From: Carpediemonas membranifera
Taxonomy: Eukaryota > Fornicata
Reading direction: 5' to 3'
DNA: 64,000 nucleotides
Assembly (NCBI GenBank): GCA_019828565.1
Contig: JAHDYR010000012.1
Coordinates: 1,178,001-1,242,000, forward strand
This document shows positions 9,447 to 20,110 of the stretch, piece by piece. The translations under genes were made by a program, and so were the position numbers. Within the stretch, counting starts at the first letter, position 1. Each line of letters opens with the position of its first letter. Under the pieces are notes generated by a model that had not been told where the DNA came from, ran no database searches, and was given only the letters and a program-made list of their open reading frames with translations.

Positions 9447-9929
9447 CCGGGGTGTGCTTCTTTATTTCTCTCGTAAACCCGTCATGGCCTGTCTGCCCGA
9501 CCTGTCACAACTGGCATGACTTAGGCGTATCTGCGGCAGTAGTGGCCTTCTCCAAGCATCCGGGCGTCCTGCTGGAGTCGTGCGGCGTCAACGGCAGGGG
9601 GTGCCGCGGGAGACCATCGTGAGAAGTCTGCGATGGGGCTCCATGGAGACGGCCCTGACGCTCGGAAAGCACGGCTGACGTAGTCCTACCATACAGCGTT
9701 CTTGGGTGTCACGATCCCTGACACCTACCGTCCATGACACCGATCGATCGAGAAGTGATGTTCAGTTTAAGTGATATCAAGTGCCAAAAAGCGGTGGACA
9801 GGGGGCACTTGGGCTGCTAAGAACGATAGGGGTCTAGATCGGGTGATTGAATCGGCCCAAATCTGAAAAAGATCCGATTGTCAAGAGCCCGCGGCAGCAG
9901 CCGGTCGATCATCTCCAACGACCGACGAG
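9447..9929. other. Intergenic region
   Basis: A GTAAACC motif at 9473-9479 fits the poly(A) signal of the upstream gene. A short open frame (ATG at 9443, to 9622) reads CPTCHNWHDLG and could be a tiny zinc ribbon, but it overlaps the previous stop and is not convincing. No RNA gene was recognised. Confidence 0.4.
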
Positions 9930-10547
9930 ATGGTTCACTCTGCATCGCATAGGAGGCGTAGTAATGCATCTAGTCGGTCCCAGGACTCTATCTCGTCGTC
10001 TCACTCGTCTGAGCATGGCAAGGTTGCGAACAATAGCTTTCATCTAGATCCAACACACGAAAAGACCCTTAGGACAGTCCGCAAGCTTAGAAATGCTGGA
10101 TATCGAGACAAAGACTTTGAGAGGCTGTTCGGAATGACGAAGGAGGAGCTGGCCAAGGCGAAGTCGTCCGAGAACCATAACCATGCCGCCCGAGCAAACA
10201 AGAAGACGAGGAAAGACAGTACCGCCCGCCCCTTCTCCTTCCACCAGTCCTTCGACCTCCCCGTCTTTTCCACTGACGACGAGGAGCCCACGGAGCCCCT
10301 CTCGAGCCGCTCGAGGGCGAGCACGCATACGCCCACGCATTTGGCCAGCCCGCGCTCTTCTCGCTTCTCACACTCCTCGCACGCAGCTACTCGCGAGGAG
10401 GTTAATCGCAGACACTCAATCGCAGCAGGCGTCGCCGCCATCACACACCCGCCAAAGCGCCCCCGCCGGACGGCGGCACGACGCATCAAAGAGCTCGGCA
10501 AAGGCATCGGACAGATACTGGCGCCGCTCATTGGGCCGATTCCCTAG
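9930..10547 (+). CDS. Hypothetical Ser/His-rich basic protein
   Basis: A 205-residue protein from a clear ATG. It begins with a Ser/His/Arg low-complexity segment. A short ordered helix pair follows (TLRTVRKLRNAGYRDKDFER then LFGMTKEELAKAK, residues 45-80). The rest is Ser/Thr/Pro/Arg-rich with a bipartite basic patch (PPKRPRRTAARRIKELGKG) near the end that could be a nuclear localisation signal. No family is recognised. An ATAAACA motif lies about 45 nt after the stop. Confidence 0.5.
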   Translation: MVHSASHRRRSNASSRSQDSISSSHSSEHGKVANNSFHLDPTHEKTLRTVRKLRNAGYRDKDFERLFGMTKEELAKAKSSENHNHAARANKKTRKDSTARPFSFHQSFDLPVFSTDDEEPTEPLSSRSRASTHTPTHLASPRSSRFSHSSHAATREEVNRRHSIAAGVAAITHPPKRPRRTAARRIKELGKGIGQILAPLIGPIP

Positions 10548-10870
10548 CCCTGGTGGCTGATTATTATTGCACCAGAACTGGATTATTAATAAACATAGCG
10601 GATTATCATGGGGTGGATAGGGTCGGGATGATGGGGCACGTTGGATTGAACTTGCCCCTGTGCATCCGACAGTGCTGCCGCGACTGGGGTGAAGGGGGGA
10701 TGTAGAAGAGAGTTGAGCTCAAAATGGTGGTACAAGACACCGAGGCAGAGCATGAGCTCGGGTGTCCCCATGGCAGACCGAGAGCAAGGTTGCACCATGT
10801 AAGGTCTAAGGTGCAGGGTAACCGCCCTGGACAGAAATAGCAAGCACATCGGTGGCAGCGACAAACCACA
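10548..10870. other. Intergenic region
   Basis: Apart from an AT-rich stretch (10560-10610) holding a possible poly(A) signal, no gene, repeat or RNA is recognised. Confidence 0.5.
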
Positions 10871-12607
10871 ATGCGCATGGAGGACCCGACATCAGGCATT
10901 GATGCCGTTCGAGAGCAAACACTGGCCATTCAGGAGGCTCTAACTGGCCTTGGTGAAGTTGTCGGAGACAATCACGCAAAAATTCTGTTGCAGAAAGCAC
11001 AAGAGTGCATTGCAGAAGCTGTTACGCATGTCAGTGCCGCATCACAAGCAGTCCGTGCGGTGGATGTTTCTCCAAGTGTTTCCAGCATTGCTGATGCACT
11101 ACCGATCGTGGCGTCAGCCCTGGCCGGCCGATTGGGCGATGACACAACCATTCCAGCCCGCATTAACGCCGTATACAACACGCTTAAGCCCCTTGCAGAC
11201 ACCGAGGGCCCAGCCATTACGCCAGGCCCGCCTGAGGAGCAGCTCAAGACGGTCATGGGTCTGCTGCACGAGCTCGCAATAACCAAAGCACCCACAGACC
11301 CCAAGCTCAGCGCTGTGCTCCACGGTACAGTAGCAGAGCTAGCTGATGTGTCAGCCACCCTGGATCGGGGCGAAGCGGCCACCCCCGCCATGTGGGACCT
11401 CCCCCTGTGGACACTCGGCAGCATATTCCTCGCCGCCGACTTCAACCGGTTCGCCCCGTTCCTGTGCCACAAGTTCCACATGGCCCGCGGGGAGCTGAGC
11501 CACACGCTCCACCCCGTCACTCACGGCCGGACGACATTCATCCTTCACAACGGGCGGGTCTTCAGACAGCCCATGGTCGCCCCAGATGGCCGAACCCTGC
11601 AGCTGAAGTGGTACCGTCTGCCGCAGATCTGCAAGCTGGAGATCAAGGGTGGGTGCATTTTTGCCCATTCGACGGCCGGCCCCCTCTTCGCTTGGGGAAC
11701 CAACACCTCGGGCATCCTAGGGGTCAACAGGCCCGAGTACACCGTGCGGGTGCCGCTCCCTGTGGTGCTGCCCCCCGGTCGAGTCGACCGCATCCTGTGT
11801 GGTGGACAGAACAACCTCGAGCCAAGGTCATTCTTCCACGTCGTCGGCGAGGGCTGGTTCGCGGCAGGGGTCAACACCTGCGGGGCCCTGGGCGTGGGTG
11901 AGATGCCCGGGCTCTCGGACCCGGCCGTGGTCGTGGTTCCCAGGCGTGTCGACACGGGCGGACGGACCATCGTCCACTGGGCGTCGGACTTCCAATACCA
12001 CGTCACCTTCGCCATCACGGACGACCCCACCTGCCCTGTCATGGCATGCGGCGACAACTGCATGGGCCAGCTTGGCATCGGCACCGAGGACCAGGCGTGC
12101 GCCACACTTCGCCCTGTAGCTATACCCGCGGGCACGGTCGTGACCGATGTCATGACGGCCCGGCGTGTTGCGGCGATCTTCACCAAGGAGGAGGGCGGCA
12201 CCGGCTGCTTCGTGTGCGGGGCAAATAAGGCCCGCAGCATCTACCCCGACGCCGCCGATGCCCTCTACACCCCGATGAGGCTGCCGTTCGCCATCAGCAG
12301 CATCATACTGTCACTCTGCCCGCTGATCTATGCAACGCCCCTGGGTCTTCTTACTTCTTTCGAGGCCATACGTCGCTACGTCACGCTCGACTTCGCAACA
12401 ATTGACGAGGTCATTATTGGCGGGCAGCCCTTCTGCCGGCTCGATTTGAGGCGCTACGATGCCATGACATTCAATGGCGGCGTCCTGCTGAAACAGGGCG
12501 ACGCCTGGGTCGTTGCCGAGAAGCTGCCGCCGGGTCGCGCTGCGATCGCCATCCGCGGGAACAGCGGCAACGTTGACGAGGTACAGCTGGTAGTTCCTCG
12601 TGTTTAA
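10871..12607 (+). CDS. RCC1-repeat (beta-propeller) protein
   Basis: A 578-residue protein. The N-terminal 170 residues are helical. A segment around residue 180 (WDLPLWTLGSIFLAADFNRF) is followed by RCC1-like blades: LFAWGTNTSGILG, WFAAGVNTCGALG and VMACGDNCMGQLG, each with the xxGxNxxGxLGxG signature. RCC1 proteins include the Ran exchange factor, but many are unrelated scaffolds or E3 components. Fewer than seven canonical blades are visible, so a specific function is not assigned. ATGs at 10871 and 10877 are both usable. Confidence 0.75.
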   Translation: MRMEDPTSGIDAVREQTLAIQEALTGLGEVVGDNHAKILLQKAQECIAEAVTHVSAASQAVRAVDVSPSVSSIADALPIVASALAGRLGDDTTIPARINAVYNTLKPLADTEGPAITPGPPEEQLKTVMGLLHELAITKAPTDPKLSAVLHGTVAELADVSATLDRGEAATPAMWDLPLWTLGSIFLAADFNRFAPFLCHKFHMARGELSHTLHPVTHGRTTFILHNGRVFRQPMVAPDGRTLQLKWYRLPQICKLEIKGGCIFAHSTAGPLFAWGTNTSGILGVNRPEYTVRVPLPVVLPPGRVDRILCGGQNNLEPRSFFHVVGEGWFAAGVNTCGALGVGEMPGLSDPAVVVVPRRVDTGGRTIVHWASDFQYHVTFAITDDPTCPVMACGDNCMGQLGIGTEDQACATLRPVAIPAGTVVTDVMTARRVAAIFTKEEGGTGCFVCGANKARSIYPDAADALYTPMRLPFAISSIILSLCPLIYATPLGLLTSFEAIRRYVTLDFATIDEVIIGGQPFCRLDLRRYDAMTFNGGVLLKQGDAWVVAEKLPPGRAAIAIRGNSGNVDEVQLVVPRV

Positions 12608-12807
12608 TTTAAAGTTTTCCTGTCAGCTTTTCATTCATTTGGATTGATCTGATTATGGCATCACCTCAAGGTGAGTCCTGTAGTTCGACCCTCTCCGGCA
12701 CCAGGCCACGTAGGGGAGTTCTATGAGGGGCATCAATCAGTGGACCGACCCAGAGGCGATCTAGATTTGAGAGGAGATTTTCTGCGTTCAAAGCACGAAG
12801 CAAACAA

Positions 12808-14847
12808 ATGGAATCGGATGAGATTCTTCCAACCGAGACTATTCGTTCTGTCGACGCAGAGGTACGCACAGGAGAGTATTATCACGATGAGATGATCGGT
12901 GAAACGCTCGTGTACAGTGTGAAGGCCGAACAAGGACCTGACGAGCGTGTACCTGAAAAGGAAGAAGAAGAAGAAGCCACTGATACCAACGAGGAACCGC
13001 AGTTCTCCATGTTGGATGACGCTTTCAGCGAGGCAAAGAAGGAACTCAGCGCGGACGATAATGCAGAACCTGCCGATAATGCTTCGGACGGCTCCGAGGA
13101 CGCCACCCTCGCCGTGGTGCCAGCCCCGGCCGAGCCCGATGAGGCTGAGCCACACGGCATTGCGCACGCCTTCACGGACCACGCTGAGCTTGTCAACAGC
13201 AAGCTCGAGACCCTGTCGAAGCAGGGCGAGGTAGCAAGTCGGGAACAGCTCAACTGCGAGGACCTGGGCGATGCGGGCATGCTGTCGTCTATCTTCAACA
13301 TCGCCAACACGATCCTGGGGGCCGGCACAGTGACCCTGCCCTACGCATTCAAGTCGGCCGGCATCGCACTTGGGCTCGTCCTCATCGTCGCGTCGTACCT
13401 GATGATGACGTTCTCTATGCGCGTCCTCGTCCGCGCATGCCACCGTCTGTCGCCTCGTCTCTATTCCTACCGCGCCCTGGCCCAGAAGTGCTTTGGCCGA
13501 TGGGCCGGGCCCGTCATCGAGCTGCTCATCGCCCTCCTGACCACGGGTGTGCTGATCGCCTACACGGTGATCATCGGCGACTACGTCTCGAGTCTTGCCG
13601 AGTCCTACCTGCCCTTCCTCCCCTTCCTCCACTCGCCCCTCGTCATCAGGATCGTCGTGGTCGTCGCAGTCATCTTCCCCCTCTGCTGCCTCAAGAGTCT
13701 CCGACTGCTGTCTTTCACCTCCGGCATCTCGGTCGTATGCGTGCTCTTCACGACTCTCTTTGTGACGGCGTCGTGCCTCTTCTCCCTCGGGCAAGGCGAC
13801 GCTGCCGTCCTTAATGGCGGAGTTACGTGGTTCAAGTTCGATTTCTCCGCGTTCATGGCGACCTGCCTCTTCAGCTCGGCCTTCGCCGCGCACTTTACCC
13901 TGCCATCGATCTACCAGGAGCTCAAGAAGAAGGAGCTCTCCCTCCTCTCGCCCCCAGAGACCCCCGCACCAGAATCTGACCCAGGCTCCCCTGGTGCCAC
14001 GAACGGCGCGCTTCAGTTCGTAAGTGTTGAGCGCCGCACCCACCGCCGGGCTGGCTCGAGCCTCTACCCTGAGGTCGAGGAGGGCCATGCTACCACCGGT
14101 GCCCCCGAGCCGTTCGCGTTTGACTCGTCTGCACTCGGAAACATGTCGCCCCTGCGCAGGTCGAGGGCGGGGTCCGTTGAGACCAAAAAGGGCCTGGCTA
14201 CACCCCTCCGCAGGGCAATGAAACTCCGAAAGGACAAGGCGCAGCGCATCGCGAAGTCCGGCAGCGACCGTGACTGGCGCCGCATCTGGACGTCGCTCTC
14301 ACTGGGCCTGGTCATCTGCCTCGTCGTGTACTCGCTGGTTGGCATCAGCGGGTACCTCGAGTTCGGCGACGACGGCACCGCAGACAACATCCTCATGAGC
14401 TACACAGGAACGAACGTCGGCCGGGACCTCGCCCTCGCCGCCATGAGCGCCGTCATCGTGTTCAGCATGCCGCTCGTCCACTTCGCCGCACGCCAGTCAG
14501 TCCTCAACGCCATTTGGTCAGTCGTCCGCCGCAAGCCGTACTCCTTCGGCTGGGTGTCGCACGTGGGCTGTGCGGTCGTGATGATGGTCGTCAGCCTCGT
14601 GGTAGCCACCCTCCTCCCCTCGGTCTCGACTATCTTCAACCTGCTCTTTGCCACGGCCGGCACGATGGTCTACATCTGTCTGCCCGGCGTCTTTTACCTG
14701 AGGTTCCGGACCTCCTTCCAGTCCAAGGCCGTCGAGCGGACTAAGTGGACGAGCCAGCTCCGGGACAAGTCCGCCTGGGCCGCCGTCGCACTCATACTCA
14801 TCTCTGGGCCCCTGGGGGTGATGAGCGTCGTATCTAACTTTATCTGA
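12808..14847 (+). CDS. AAAP/SLC38-type amino-acid transporter
   Basis: A 679-residue polytopic membrane protein. After an acidic cytosolic N-terminus (about 150 residues), the first span carries the family signature GMLSSIFNIANTILGAGTVT, resembling SLC38/AVT transporters. About eleven hydrophobic segments can be counted. A charged loop of about 120 residues interrupts the spans (residues 370-490, rich in Pro, Ser and Arg). It probably exports or exchanges neutral amino acids across the plasma or lysosomal membrane by cation coupling (family knowledge). The ATG at 12808 is the first in frame. An AATAAATC motif lies close after the stop. Confidence 0.9.
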   Translation: MESDEILPTETIRSVDAEVRTGEYYHDEMIGETLVYSVKAEQGPDERVPEKEEEEEATDTNEEPQFSMLDDAFSEAKKELSADDNAEPADNASDGSEDATLAVVPAPAEPDEAEPHGIAHAFTDHAELVNSKLETLSKQGEVASREQLNCEDLGDAGMLSSIFNIANTILGAGTVTLPYAFKSAGIALGLVLIVASYLMMTFSMRVLVRACHRLSPRLYSYRALAQKCFGRWAGPVIELLIALLTTGVLIAYTVIIGDYVSSLAESYLPFLPFLHSPLVIRIVVVVAVIFPLCCLKSLRLLSFTSGISVVCVLFTTLFVTASCLFSLGQGDAAVLNGGVTWFKFDFSAFMATCLFSSAFAAHFTLPSIYQELKKKELSLLSPPETPAPESDPGSPGATNGALQFVSVERRTHRRAGSSLYPEVEEGHATTGAPEPFAFDSSALGNMSPLRRSRAGSVETKKGLATPLRRAMKLRKDKAQRIAKSGSDRDWRRIWTSLSLGLVICLVVYSLVGISGYLEFGDDGTADNILMSYTGTNVGRDLALAAMSAVIVFSMPLVHFAARQSVLNAIWSVVRRKPYSFGWVSHVGCAVVMMVVSLVVATLLPSVSTIFNLLFATAGTMVYICLPGVFYLRFRTSFQSKAVERTKWTSQLRDKSAWAAVALILISGPLGVMSVVSNFI

Positions 14848-15252
14848 GTGTGAATAAATCGAAGAAACGTCTTTTGATGACTTGAAGTGGGGCGACACCG
14901 CGCAGGGCCCCGTGGTCTTCTACTCCATCCATCCATCGCCATGTCCCAGTGGCCGTGCTGTACATGCGCAGCTATCCATGGGCGCGCCAGTCCATGGCAT
15001 CGGTGCAGTCGGGTTGGGTCTGGCATGTCATTGTCACTCAACTCACTCAAGAGATCATGGTAAAACCGGCCACCATTCGTAGAAAGAGGGTCAGTTGCCC
15101 CTTTGTACCGTTGCAGACAGCCAATCTCATCAGCAAGGGCGTCATATGATGCCACATGAGCTGTATGTAAGGACGGTGTTGCGCAGTATAAACACATTGT
15201 TCGACCCTTCAATAGCACAGACGGTAGTGGGCTAAACTGCGGACTATAGCCA
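14848..15252. other. Intergenic region with TAAACTGCG element
   Basis: No gene is recognised. TAAACTGCG at 15233-15241, 12 nt before the next ATG, is shared with other gene starts in the window (see findings). Confidence 0.4.
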
Positions 15253-15543
15253 ATGTCGTTCATCACCGCAATCAGGGATCAGAGGAATCCTCGCGTGCCA
15301 CCAGAGAAGGGAATCGTCTACTTTATGCTCAATATTATCCCCGGTCTCGGCACGCTCCTCGCAGCCATCGCAACGGATGATGCGGACAATTGGGCGCTTG
15401 GAATCGTCCAGCTCTGCCTTATCTTCGTCTCCTGGGTCCCAATAGTCGGTCCGATCATCCTCCTCTGCAATTGGGGCTTCTCCATATACTGGGGCTTTCT
15501 GATCTTCGCGGAGTCCCAATTCCTCGGGTTGTCGGCCTGCTAA
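15253..15543 (+). CDS. Spec3/Stum-like small membrane protein, diverged paralogue
   Basis: A 96-residue protein with a short polar N-terminus (MSFITAIRDQRNPRVPPEKG), a hydrophobic segment containing NIIPGLGTLLAA and a second span ending in CNWGFSIYWGFLIF. The LNxxxPGLGT motif and the final W-S-x-x-WG-x-L-x-F resemble the Spec3/Stum family of two-span proteins, known from cilia and mechanosensory neurons. It is clearly related to the two identical genes in the palindrome at 20322 and 21329, but it lacks their Gly/Arg/His-rich tail. ATG is 12 nt after a TAAACTGCG element. Confidence 0.6.
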   Translation: MSFITAIRDQRNPRVPPEKGIVYFMLNIIPGLGTLLAAIATDDADNWALGIVQLCLIFVSWVPIVGPIILLCNWGFSIYWGFLIFAESQFLGLSAC

Positions 15544-15571
15544 CCCCGCCGCCTGTGAACCCCGCTGATCT

Positions 15572-17262
15572 TTACACCTGGCTCTCTCGCCTGCTCTTGG
15601 CCGGCGATGACACTATAGAGGCGTCACACAGCGTGTCGTCGCCTACGACGGGGTACAACGACGCGGCCGAAATGGGGTTGCTCGTCATCTTGCCCGACTC
15701 GATGAGCTCTTCCTGACCGTGGACCTCCCTCGCGATGTACTCCTTCCGCCGCTCGGTCTCGCTCTTGTCCCTTGTCAGCAGGGGCCGAAGGACGTTGGCG
15801 TCAAGGTAGTGCATGGCTCCGTGCACTTTAGACCGCGTGGCGACGACATCCTTCTTGGCCTCCTCGATCTGCACGTTAGTGGGGATCCGGAGCAGCTTCA
15901 GCATGGGCAGTGTGCCTGTTCCAGTGCACAGGACGGTCACTACGGCGAGGATGAGCGTCGTAGTCATAAACATCGAGCTGTGCGCTGATGTCTCAGTCAT
16001 CTAAGTAAGCTATAATATAAATGTAATGTAACACACGTAAAGGACTAGGCCGAAGCACACGGCTCCCCTGAGGCCACTGTACCAGATCATCATGAAATGC
16101 TTTGCGGGGATTAGCTTCTTCCTGGACCGCGACCTGATCAGCCTGATGAGGTTCGCCAGGCTGAGCAGCGGCACAACGTTGAACAGCCTCGCGATGGGCG
16201 CGCTGATGAGGGTGAGCAGCACGAAGAGCCAGTTGAAGTCGTGCTGCACGGAGCCCTCCGCCTTGCCGCTGATGGCCGCGCCCAGGAAGAGGAATATCGC
16301 GGTCTCGCTCACCCTGGAGAGCAGTTCAATGGTGACGTGAGCGGCTTCCCGACCGTCGCTCGACATGTTCCGGCGGGTGTACTGAGCGCATATGATGCCG
16401 GTGAACAGGACGCTCATCACGCCGCTGCAATGAACGATCTCCGCGGTGACGTACGACAGTATGGCGAAGCACAGCAGCGTGCCGACCTCCGTCCAGGGCC
16501 GTGACATGAACATCGGCGTCACTCGGAAGTACAGGGTGGCGAGGAGACCGACGACCAGGCCGAGAGTGATCGAGACCACCGTCTTCCAGCAGAATGACCA
16601 CATGATCTCGATGACGGTGAACCATCGTAGTGAATCGGCGTTGATGCCGTTTAGGGCGTTGAACAGCACGACGACGACGGCATCGTTCAGTACTGACTCG
16701 CCGACTGTGTTAGCAGGGATGGGTGTGACGCACAGATGAGGTTATGCAGGTCCGGATCCACCTTGAGACTGTTGAAGATGGCCAGCGTGGCAACGGGGTC
16801 GATGGCGCTGATGACAGTACAGAACGTCAGCGTCTCGAAGAAGGAGACAGACTCGGTGCCTGGGATTGGGATGAAGTGGTATGGGACGTAGATGAGCAGG
16901 ACGGTCACAGCGATGTTGATGACGGTGCCAACGATGGCGAGGCTGAAAATGGTGACGATATTCCGGAAAAAGAAAGCCTTCTGAAGGCAGTACCCCCCCT
17001 CAAACACAATTATAGGCAAAAGATAGAGGAAGAAGCTCTCGGCGTCGAAGGACAGGATGTCGAAATGCTGATTGATGTCGAGGAAGGTCACCCGTGTCAG
17101 GAGACCAATAGCAGCTCCAATGACGATGATCACAGCCGTTTCGGGGATAATAGACAACTTGTAATGGTGGATAACTTGCTGTGCTGCGATGAGACCAATG
17201 ATTATGACCGCTAGAAAGAACAGCGGCAGGGGATGCGTGTTGATGATGCTCTCAGACGACAT
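15572..17262 (-). CDS. Na+/H+ exchanger (NHE/SLC9, CPA1 family), three exons
   Basis: A 541-residue cation/proton antiporter encoded by exons 17262-16734, 16704-16037 and 16000-15572. Joining them restores the family's signatures: EGGYCLQKAFFF in span 4-5, IDPVATLAIFNSLKVD and then, across the first intron, LIFGESVLNDAVVVVLFNAL, which contains the ESVLNDAV motif with the catalytic Asp. About eleven spans are visible. Exon 3 supplies the last span and a short charged cytosolic tail of about 110 residues. It would exchange protons for sodium or potassium at the plasma membrane or an endosome. The TAA stop is itself part of TGTAAAG, a poly(A)-like motif. Confidence 0.95.
16001..16036 (-). other. 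Mini-intron 2 of Na+/H+ exchanger (36 nt)
   Basis: The donor is GTGTGT after the codons for GLVLY (phase 0); the acceptor is GCTTACTTAG. It is needed because the frame before it stops at once. An acceptor nine bases further on (CTGAG) would also keep frame. Confidence 0.65.
16705..16733 (-). other. Mini-intron 1 of Na+/H+ exchanger (29 nt)
   Basis: The donor GTGCGT interrupts a codon after LHNLI (phase 1). The acceptor CTGCTAACACAG leads into GESVLNDAV. The restored protein matches the family across the junction without a gap. Confidence 0.92.
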
Positions 17263-17470
17263 TATAATCTAGCAAGTACAGAATAGGAATACCTAGGTGG
17301 CGGTTGAACGGCTCCTCGTCGAACTGGAAGCCGATTCACAGAATTGTCCTTAAACTGCGGAATCCTCGCGAAGAATCAAGAAAATCTGCCATATGCTGAG
17401 TCTCTCACCGCACACAATGGCCACAACTCACACAGCATTCCCACGGCTACCGTGACCACCACCCCCGTGT

Positions 17471-19177
17471 TTAACGCCGCTTGCGCCCCACGCGCTTCTT
17501 GGCTCGCGAGCTCTGCTGCCGCCTCTGATCCTTGATGCGCTGGAACGCAACGGTGGCCTTCTCCACAGCCGCGAAGAATGCGTCCAACCCAAGCTGGCCC
17601 ATCATTGTCCCCAGCCCGCTCTCGTCCACCAGCCCGATGCCCGGGGTGAACCGCCCTCCGCACGACGGCATGAAGCCCGTGGAAGGTAGCGATCGCGTCG
17701 TAATCCAACGCGCTGCTGCCCGCCTGACGCACGAAGGCGTCGACCTCGTCTCTGTGGTCGACGAAGACGTCGTATGCCACAGTTGCGTCCATCTCGTTGC
17801 GCTGAATGGCCATCGCCATCTCCTGCCCGGCCGCCCGCTCTTTGGAGATCTCCGCGAACCCCTGGGCGGCCAGCAGCACGGCCCTCTCTGCCTCGATGTT
17901 CCGCCGCACCACCCGGGACACCCAATCCGTCCGGAACAGAACGTTGCCGTCGGGCTGGGCCAGGCGCCTCATGTCGTCCTCACTGACAGCCGCCAGCCGG
18001 GCCTCTTCCTCCCGCCTCGCCTCGGCCTCCTCGGCGGCCTCCCTGTCCCATCTGATCCGGTCGGTCCGCTTGGCCATGACGCGCTCCGTGTGGATCTCCT
18101 TGAGAGCATTGTCGATTGCAGCGATGTCCGAGAAGTAGTGGCAGTTCCTGGTGCATATCCCGAGCTCCGCCAGGCCCGCTTTGAACCAAGAGGTGTCACC
18201 CTGCCAGTTCCGCGAGACAGTCGTCACGTCGTAGTCCTGCAGGGGCAAACCCCCGGAACATCTTGCCGAAGTACTCGTGATCAATAGAGACGTCCTTGGT
18301 GGCCAACAGCGCCTTCAGCTCCTTCCAGTGCTCGTAAAATAGCTGGTGGAAGAGGGTGTTCATCGCGATGCCCTCCAGCAGGTTCTTCTTGAGCTCGGTA
18401 GCGAACGCCGTGACGTCGCTGAACCGCGCAGCAATGCAGACAATGCCTCGGGTGGACGTCAGCCCGCTCTGCTTGACCGAGAAGGCGTATTTCTTGTCTC
18501 GGAATGCCCCGGCTGCCTCCCACTCGATGTGCTGGTATGGGTAGAACCGGTCCGCAAAGGACTTCACAGGGGCGTCCATGGCACAGTTATCCTCGTCCTC
18601 CTCCGTTTTCTGGCCGATGAAGCCGTTCACCGCCCGCTGGGGCATCGAGCCCAGGGTTCGGGGCGTCAGCCTGGGCCATGGCGTTCTCAGCCTCGTCCAG
18701 AGCCCACTGGATATCGCTCATGGTCTCGAAGTAGCCCTCGAGGTCGAGACAACTAATGGCCCCGACGTGTTCGTAGAGGGGGTTCCCGTAGACATCGTTG
18801 AGGTCGCGTTCACGGGGGTCATACGGCGCATTGACCTCCTTCCTCTCGTCCTTGAGGCCGTGGAAGGCCCTGAAGATGTGGTCGTGGTCGTATTCTACCC
18901 CCTGGGGCTCGATGAGTCGCTTGAGCTCGGCAGCATGGCGTGTATTGAAGATCTGATGGAATATGTTGGGGACTGGAGGTTTCTCTCGGTCCAAAAGGTC
19001 ATAAAGCATCTCAGACAAGTCGGGATCAGTTGTGACGTCTGCAAATGATGTGGCAACAGAAATAACGGCTTCGATGGAGGCTTCGTCGAATAATCTGATA
19101 CCATTTCTCCAATCATAACCGTCTATATATCGTTGTGCTGCCTCTGCCTTCAGTCCAAAGGCTGTCTGGCCGAACAT
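17471..19177 (-). pseudogene. Hypothetical repeat-containing gene with three +1 frameshifts
   Basis: One continuous coding region of roughly 565 residues is spread over four frames. From 19177 (ATG) the frame must shift +1 near 18655, again near 18253, and again near 17680, to end at 17471. Each site holds a short C or G run (C4, G5, G3) where one fewer base would restore the frame. The protein has two related copies of a region containing (N-I/L)FHQ(I/L)F, then ELK, then a D-H-(F/Y)-FR-(A/G)-F element. A helical Glu/Ala/Arg-rich part and a basic tail (QRRQQSSRAKKRVGRKRR) follow. No family is recognised. It may be a decaying gene, a locus with sequence errors, or a frameshifting gene. Confidence 0.6.
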
Positions 19178-19513
19178 GCAGATTGTGATGTCGAACCACT
19201 GAGCCCACAGATCTTGATCTTGATGTCTTAACCTGCGATCTGCTGGCCAGAAGCGTAAAGACGATAATGCGCCCTAATCATCGCATGTACAACATCAACA
19301 ACCATACCCCTTGGTCGTAGTCTTCTCCGTCGCCTCCATCGCCAGATGGTGCTTACTCACGCCGGCCAGCATGGCTTGTCAGATGGATAAACCCACGCTT
19401 GAAGATCTTATTGAACGCCTAGCCGACTGTGTCTTCATCGTCAATCCCCTCATTACGAATTTAAAGGGTTAGGATCAGAGATCTGACGTGCAGTTTAGTA
19501 TAAACTGCGAAAT
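19178..19513. other. Intergenic region
   Basis: A divergent promoter region. TAAACTGCG at 19501-19509 lies 4 nt before the ATG of the acetyltransferase. Nothing else is recognised. Confidence 0.4.
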
Positions 19514-20110
19514 ATGGAAGACGACGGCGAGGCTCTCCACTCCACTTTCACATGCCGGCCAGACGTATATCAGGCCCAGTCAACCTCAGTCAACCATTCA
19601 CGCCAATTGAGAGAGAGGATGCTGCAGGTTCGAAAGTCAACTGTGAATGATCTCGACGCCATGCTGGCCATATATGAGGCAGCTAGAGCCTTTATGGTGG
19701 AAGCTGGCAACCCAACACAGTGGGGGACGTCATATCCGCCGAAAGAGGCTCTTATTCAGGATATGGCGGACGAATGCAGCTTCGTCTGCACCTTGGATGG
19801 AGCTGTTGTGGGTACTTTCATGTTCCGTATCGGCGAGGACCCCACGTACCGTGTTATCGACGGCCAGTGGCTTGACGACGCGCCATACGGCGTGGTCCAC
19901 CGCATAGCCGTGAAGCGGGGCGTCAAGACTGTCGCCGCCCACTGTCTGGAGTGGTGCATGGGTCGGATTGGGAACATCCGCATCGACACCCACACCGCGA
20001 ACGGCCCCATGCGAACCCTCCTCGGCCGGCTGGGGTATGCGGAGTGTGGCGTCATCCGGGTCAGGGACGGGTCTCAAAGGATCGCATACCAGCTACGGGG
20101 CAGCGTTTGA
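19514..20110 (+). CDS. GNAT-family N-acetyltransferase, bacterial-like
   Basis: A 198-residue protein whose GNAT domain begins near residue 37 (QVRKSTVNDLDAMLAIYEAA). It continues with NPTQWGTSYPP, and has the acetyl-CoA-binding strand as VVHRIAVKRGVKTVAAHCLE, where HRIAV precedes the pyrophosphate loop, though the usual Q/RxxGxG/A is degenerate. The text resembles small bacterial acetyltransferases of unknown substrate rather than eukaryotic ones, so lateral transfer is plausible. A start at Met36 (19619) would remove a non-conserved extension. The stop codon TGA straddles the left boundary of the inverted repeat (20109). Confidence 0.75.
   Translation: MEDDGEALHSTFTCRPDVYQAQSTSVNHSRQLRERMLQVRKSTVNDLDAMLAIYEAARAFMVEAGNPTQWGTSYPPKEALIQDMADECSFVCTLDGAVVGTFMFRIGEDPTYRVIDGQWLDDAPYGVVHRIAVKRGVKTVAAHCLEWCMGRIGNIRIDTHTANGPMRTLLGRLGYAECGVIRVRDGSQRIAYQLRGSV

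Noticed and set aside
9443..9622. Small ORF with a CPTCHNWH motif
   Set aside because: It overlaps the previous gene's stop and no homologous family is recognised.
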